DNA of 64,000 nucleotides from Siderastrea radians (Eukaryota; Cnidaria; Anthozoa; Scleractinia; Rhizangiidae): NCBI GenBank assembly GCA_964017195.1, contig OZ024890.1, positions 25,723,701 to 25,787,700 of the forward strand, read 5' to 3'. Shown piece by piece: positions 59,956 to 64,000 of this stretch (position 1 is its first letter; each line of letters starts with the position of its first letter). The notes under the pieces were generated by a model. It saw only the letters and a program-made list of their open reading frames with translations, ran no database searches and was not told where the DNA came from. The position numbers and the translations under genes were made by a program.

Positions 59956-60016
59956 AGCGAATATTGTGGAATAATCCCCATGACTTCGTCTCGGGGATTA
60001 TCCCACAATATTCGCT
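59956..60016. repeat. Hairpin repeat
   Basis: AGCGAATATTGTGGAATAAT...CCCC pairs with GGGGATTATCCCACAATATTCGCT around a 13-base loop, one mismatch. Confidence 0.85.
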
Positions 60017-60022
60017 TAAATA

Positions 60023-60183
60023 TAGCCTGCGCAGCAAGCTTTTCCGTAGGCTTTTTCGCACGTTCGAAGCATTCAGTTTCTTTCCTTCTCTTTTGTCCTC
60101 GTCCCAATTTTCGTATTACCAAAAGCGAAAACTGCTTCGAACATGCAGGAAATCAATAAAAAAAGCGCTTGCTACGCAGGCTA
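60023..60183. mobile_element. MITE with TAGCCTGCG ends
   Basis: TAGCCTGCGCAGCAAGC on the left pairs with GCTTGCTACGCAGGCTA on the right; 161 bp, no coding. Confidence 0.75.
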
Positions 60184-62806
60184 CCAATAATACATCTTGA
60201 GATGCGAACGTTAATGGAATTGATGGACGTTACGAGGTAGATCGGCTAAGATACTAGGCGAACGTTATTGAAACTCATGTTCCTGATATTACGAAATAGA
60301 ATCATTTAGTTTACAATGAGATGAGAACGTCATCGATACATGTCACGAAGTAAAAAACAGTTTAATTGTTATGAATTACGTTGTATTGTATGCTTAGATC
60401 TCTAGATAATATTAGCGATGGGCGAGAATGCATTTCATGCGGTGAGTGCACCATGGACTAATTTTTCAGTGTCATGAGTGGTAAAAAGCATTTAATCCCC
60501 AAGCAACTAATCGGCTCATTTTAAAAGTTCTTTCAGTTTCAAGAGCACCGAAACAAAATTGTAAAAAGCAACCATGAAGGCACTGCTCAGAAACTTTCAT
60601 TTGAGTGGGTCAACAGTTAGAGCCACAATGTACAGCGTACTACAGTGAACATCAAATGAAACAACTGCTGAGTAGCTGTCATTTGAATGGGTCACAGTCT
60701 CAGAATATCATCTAAAGATGAAATGTTAGAGCCACCACACTAATTTGCTAAAATAACATTTAACTTAGGTAGAGAGACGGTGGAGGTTCTAAAACAGTGA
60801 AGGAAATAAAGACGAATGTGTTACAGTCTTGAAGTTTTCTATTTCCTCTGGATTGCAGCTATAAAATTCAATAAAATCGTTTTACTTCGCCATCAGGATG
60901 GTCCCGTTTTAGTCCTGGGTTCCCTGTGGTTTAGCAGGATGTACGAAGTGGGAGCAGTGAGGGAAGTCAATGTACTCGTGGTTGAACAGTTCTCTCAAAA
61001 AAATGATGAGGAAGAAATTATTTGTGAGGAAGAGAAATGAAAAATACTACTGGATTCTCTATCTGGTGCGAATGAGCGTACCAAAGAAATAAATTGTTGC
61101 CAACAAAGAGACAGTTGTGTCTGCCACTTGTGGTTGACCGGCCGTTTGCGCGTCGAAATTTCCATCGGAACATCGGAAGGTCCATGGTTCAAGGATAGGT
61201 TGGTCCGTCTCTTCAAATTCGTATCCGAATTATATTTAATTTTTGATTGAGTCAGTTTCTTATGAAAAATAATGAATAGGTTATTAGACCTGCGTTTAGC
61301 TCGTCTGCGATGGTCTGAGCTAAAATATTGTTTTTCTGAGCGGTTGCAGATGCCTTAAATTCATCGATTCGTATACGGAGACGTAGAATCAAATGAAATC
61401 TCCACTGACTCTCCTAGAGCCTGTTGTAACGTAACAAGATCCTATTGTCGGTCGTCCAGAAAAAAATTCATAACTTATCTCGGCTATGTCTCTTGAAAAT
61501 GTAGACCAGATAATAGGTTCAAACTTAACAGTGAGCGGTAAAGAATAAGATGCTTTCAATTATAAGCCCAACAAGAGATACAGGTAATGAAAAAAACGAA
61601 ATTTATATGTGAAAAATCCGTAAGAGAGACTGACAAAAGAAAGAAAGTTGTAGAATCAGATCAAAGGCCATTGTTGATTAACCAGGGTCCCAAAGGGGTT
61701 AAGGGCTCCAGGGGCTCCGGCCTGAAAAACGCAAGGCCTCAGGGCTCCAAGACGGAAAATTCGGGGCTCTAGAGCTCCATCGCTCCATTCCAGGGTTCGT
61801 TTTGGCCAGAATCAGCAATTCTGTCCGGACTCCAAGTCGAGAGAGGCTTCAAGTTCCGGGCTCCACGACAACAATTTTGGTGAGAAACATACTGGTGAAA
61901 CAAAATACAAAACTCTTCCTTGTAGAAATTAAAAAAAAAGCTAACAAACCAACAAACAAAAAAGGATCAACAACCACGAGATCTCCCGGTCCGCGGGCCG
62001 GTTATTCGTTAATACGACCTGAATGTCAATCATAGCTACCGCTAAAACAAGTACACCACTCGTCCTTGTTTACTTTGAGCGATGGTCACTTGCTCCGCCT
62101 CGTTAATCATCCGCTTGTAGAAAACTCGGCCTCAGTGTGTATAGTCCTTCTCAGGCATACACTCACCCAGACGATCATACTTCACCGATTTATGATATGT
62201 CTCCTGGGTTCAAACCATTTACAGATTAGAATTACAGAAAAGCACCGCTCAATACGGTAAAGAAAGGGGTAACGAGAGAGTGTTGACACATTTCATCTTC
62301 ACTCATTTTTCATTTCACATTCTCAACACGAACCTCTTCTTATGTAACGCCGACACCTGAGAGGCGGAGGGATTCGAGGGAGTTTGACTGCACTACTTTG
62401 TCCAGCGGTAGCACAGATTGTCTATGCCGTTTGCTCCCTCAACCGAGTGAAAAGTCATTGAACAAATTAATTAATGATGTATTATTCTCCCCTTTTAATT
62501 ATTATTTCGTGAATCAATTTTGCGAGCCATCATAGTTCAAAAGCTTGTCTTCATATTCAAGTTCTAAAAATAATGATGATAAATGAGTTCTCATTTCAGT
62601 AAAACATTATTTATGATCAATTTTGGAGATACTTTAGTTTAGAATCCAGTATTCATAGAAAAGGTCCAAAGTTTCAAAGGTTGCTCCTTACTCTAAAAAT
62701 GATAAGAATAATTGACTGTTTTTAAAGCCAAGTTTGTGTAAAGGGGAAAGTTGCTATCAGTCTTCATTTTTTCCTCTGCTGATGTCTGAATCAGGGTGCT
62801 CACGAA
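60184..62806. other. Spacer with inverted ~110 bp repeats and a GGGCTCC-rich patch
   Basis: 60560-60745 has two degenerate reverse-strand units of the 9473-type repeat. 61690-61870 is richer in G and C, with many GGGCTCC words. No convincing gene. Confidence 0.5.
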
Positions 62807-63957
62807 TTATGCCAACCCATAGCATTTCAATTTTCCCAGGGTGTGGTATCCTTGCTCGCCGCTATTGCCTGTATCCCCAAACCTGAGCTGCTTCACAGGG
62901 AGATGGGTCTTGTCAGTGAGGAGACCACTGTCTTCACGCCATACATAGTTATCGTAATCACAGTTACAACCATAACTGGGGTGTGCACATGAGTTGGTCA
63001 TCCCGCAAGCGCACTTACCACTACCAGAGGGTGCTCCGCCCCAGTTCGTCATTTTAGTAGAATCACGTGACACCCACCACCCGGATGGGTTTTGTCTGTG
63101 AAACCACAAACCCGAGCCATGACAGTCATATTTGAGAAACTGATCACATTGTGAGGAGACTCTGGTGAGACTCGCTAGCTGGGACAGACTCGCTCCTGTG
63201 TAATGAATGTCACGTGAGTAACTTCCTGCTGGTTCAAATCCCTGGACATGTGTCCTGCTTTCACTGTCGTGGCTGATGACTGTCACGCCAACTCCATTCT
63301 TGTCAGTCATGTCACAAAATACTGTAAATGGTGCTAGACCTCCCTTGCCATCTGGATCAATAACGTAATTTCCGCTTACACTACTGATGTGTTTTCTTAC
63401 CACTGAACAGGAAGCAGCAGTAACTGGAGAATTTATTTTGACTTTAGCTTCTATTGTTGTCAGAACATTAGTCGCCCTGCAAGTGTAAGATCCTTCATGT
63501 GATTTCTTGATGTTCTGAAGAACTAGTGTTCCATTCAGTAAGACGTTAGAGTCTACAGGAAGTGAGGGCTTGCCATCCTTTGTCCACATGATTGTAGGAC
63601 CCAGGTCACTCTCGGTCACACACGGCAGACGGACAGTTGAACCAATCGTAGGAGTCACCCCTTGAGGAGGACGGACTTTGAACCGCAGACGAGAGAACAC
63701 CATGAGTTGAGCAGTAGCTGTTTCTGTTCCCAGAATATTCACTGCCTTACAAATGTATATTCCACCGTCTTTTTTTGTCACTTCATAGATTGTCAGCGCT
63801 CCATTCCTAACATCAGTTCTATCTTTAGGTAAACTTCCAACTGCTCTAGACCACGTGATACCTGGTTGCGGCTGACCAGTAGCAGTGCAGGTGACGGTGA
63901 CGTTTTGTTTCTCTTCAGCGATTAGTCGATTGGATGACAATAAAAGTTGAGGACCAA
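62807..63957 (-). CDS. Ig-Ig-fibrinogen-like protein, terminal exon (5' partial)
   Basis: Minus-strand terminal exon; the acceptor TTTCTAG lies at 63964-63958 and earlier exons are beyond the window. The visible 382 residues contain an I-set Ig domain (VTVTC...WSRA...GGIYICKA), a second Ig domain (VRLPC...MWTKDG...GSYTCRAT), then about 205 residues of the fibrinogen-like type seen in contactin-associated proteins and neurexin IV (NYVIDPDGKGGLAPFTVFCD, GWWVSRD, and a Cys-rich KCACGMTNSC...CNCD). Such proteins act in adhesion or recognition at the cell surface or in matrix. Stop TAA 62809-62807. No transmembrane segment follows, so this form may be secreted or anchored from its N-terminal part. 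The frame is clean. Confidence 0.8.
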
Positions 63958-64000
63958 CTAGAAAGAGAGCAATGTTTAAAAACCGTTGAATACGACTGTC

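Noticed and set aside
61587..61772. Short Gly-X-Y run resembling collagen
   Set aside because: Only about four Gly-X-Y triplets, from a GGGCTCC-rich patch; no signal peptide or continuing exon.
1..64000. CRISPR arrays, operons or bacterial-type ribosome binding sites
   Set aside because: Spliced genes, poly-A signals and eukaryotic repeats throughout; no regular repeat-spacer pattern.

Overview
The window looks like nuclear DNA of an anthozoan cnidarian, most likely a scleractinian coral. It is AT-rich, its genes are spliced with GT-AG introns, and it is dense in MITE, SINE and LINE debris. The coral inference rests on the two gene families present: secreted conodipine-type (group IX-like) phospholipase A2 proteins, and PAN-EGF-globular proteins resembling the coral 'uncharacterized skeletal organic matrix protein 5' (USOMP5). 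I recognised both by pattern and ran no search, so the species cannot be named.

Region 1 (1-25.1 kb) is a tandem array of six small two-exon conodipine-like PLA2 genes, all on the plus strand. Copy 1 is cut by the window edge. Copies 2+3 and copies 4+5 lie in two tandem units of about 8.5 kb that are near-identical. Copy 6 is a diverged member. Exon 1 carries the signal peptide and the Cys-x-x-His-Asp-x-Cys active-site motif; exon 2 carries five more cysteines. Copy 3 has a premature stop, copy 5 has lost a motif cysteine and copy 6 has an 11-residue insertion, so the array is in active birth-and-death evolution. The first unit is interrupted by a 4.35 kb insertion (9865-14213) holding a frameshifted RPA-like gene, a Crypton-like (KIAA1958/DUF3504-type) ORF, a retro-insertion with target duplication and a perfect 70 bp palindrome. 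Each unit also carries an inverted pair of tRNA-derived SINEs.

Region 2 (25.1-28.1 kb) is repeat-filled spacer.

Region 3 (28.1-56.1 kb) is a tandem trio of five-exon USOMP5-like genes on the plus strand with an identical exon-phase plan. U1 and U3 are open. U2 has a one-base deletion in a T run at the start of its last exon. A 2.7 kb block (end of the last exon plus 3' flank with LINE and MITE remains) is near-identical behind U1 and U2. Behind U2 it is fused to a broken extra last-exon fragment. Harbinger-like, hAT-like, Mutator-like and TTAA-flanked DNA transposons fill the spacers.

Region 4 (56-64 kb) holds a nested transposon stack with a Penelope-like reverse-transcriptase fragment, more MITEs, and at the right edge the 3'-terminal exon of a minus-strand gene with two Ig domains and a CASPR/neurexin-IV-like fibrinogen domain.

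The genes make secreted or extracellular proteins: venom or digestive-type PLA2s, putative matrix proteins and an Ig/fibrinogen adhesion-type protein. Nothing in the sequence shows that the three groups act together; physical clustering by tandem duplication is the simplest explanation within each group.
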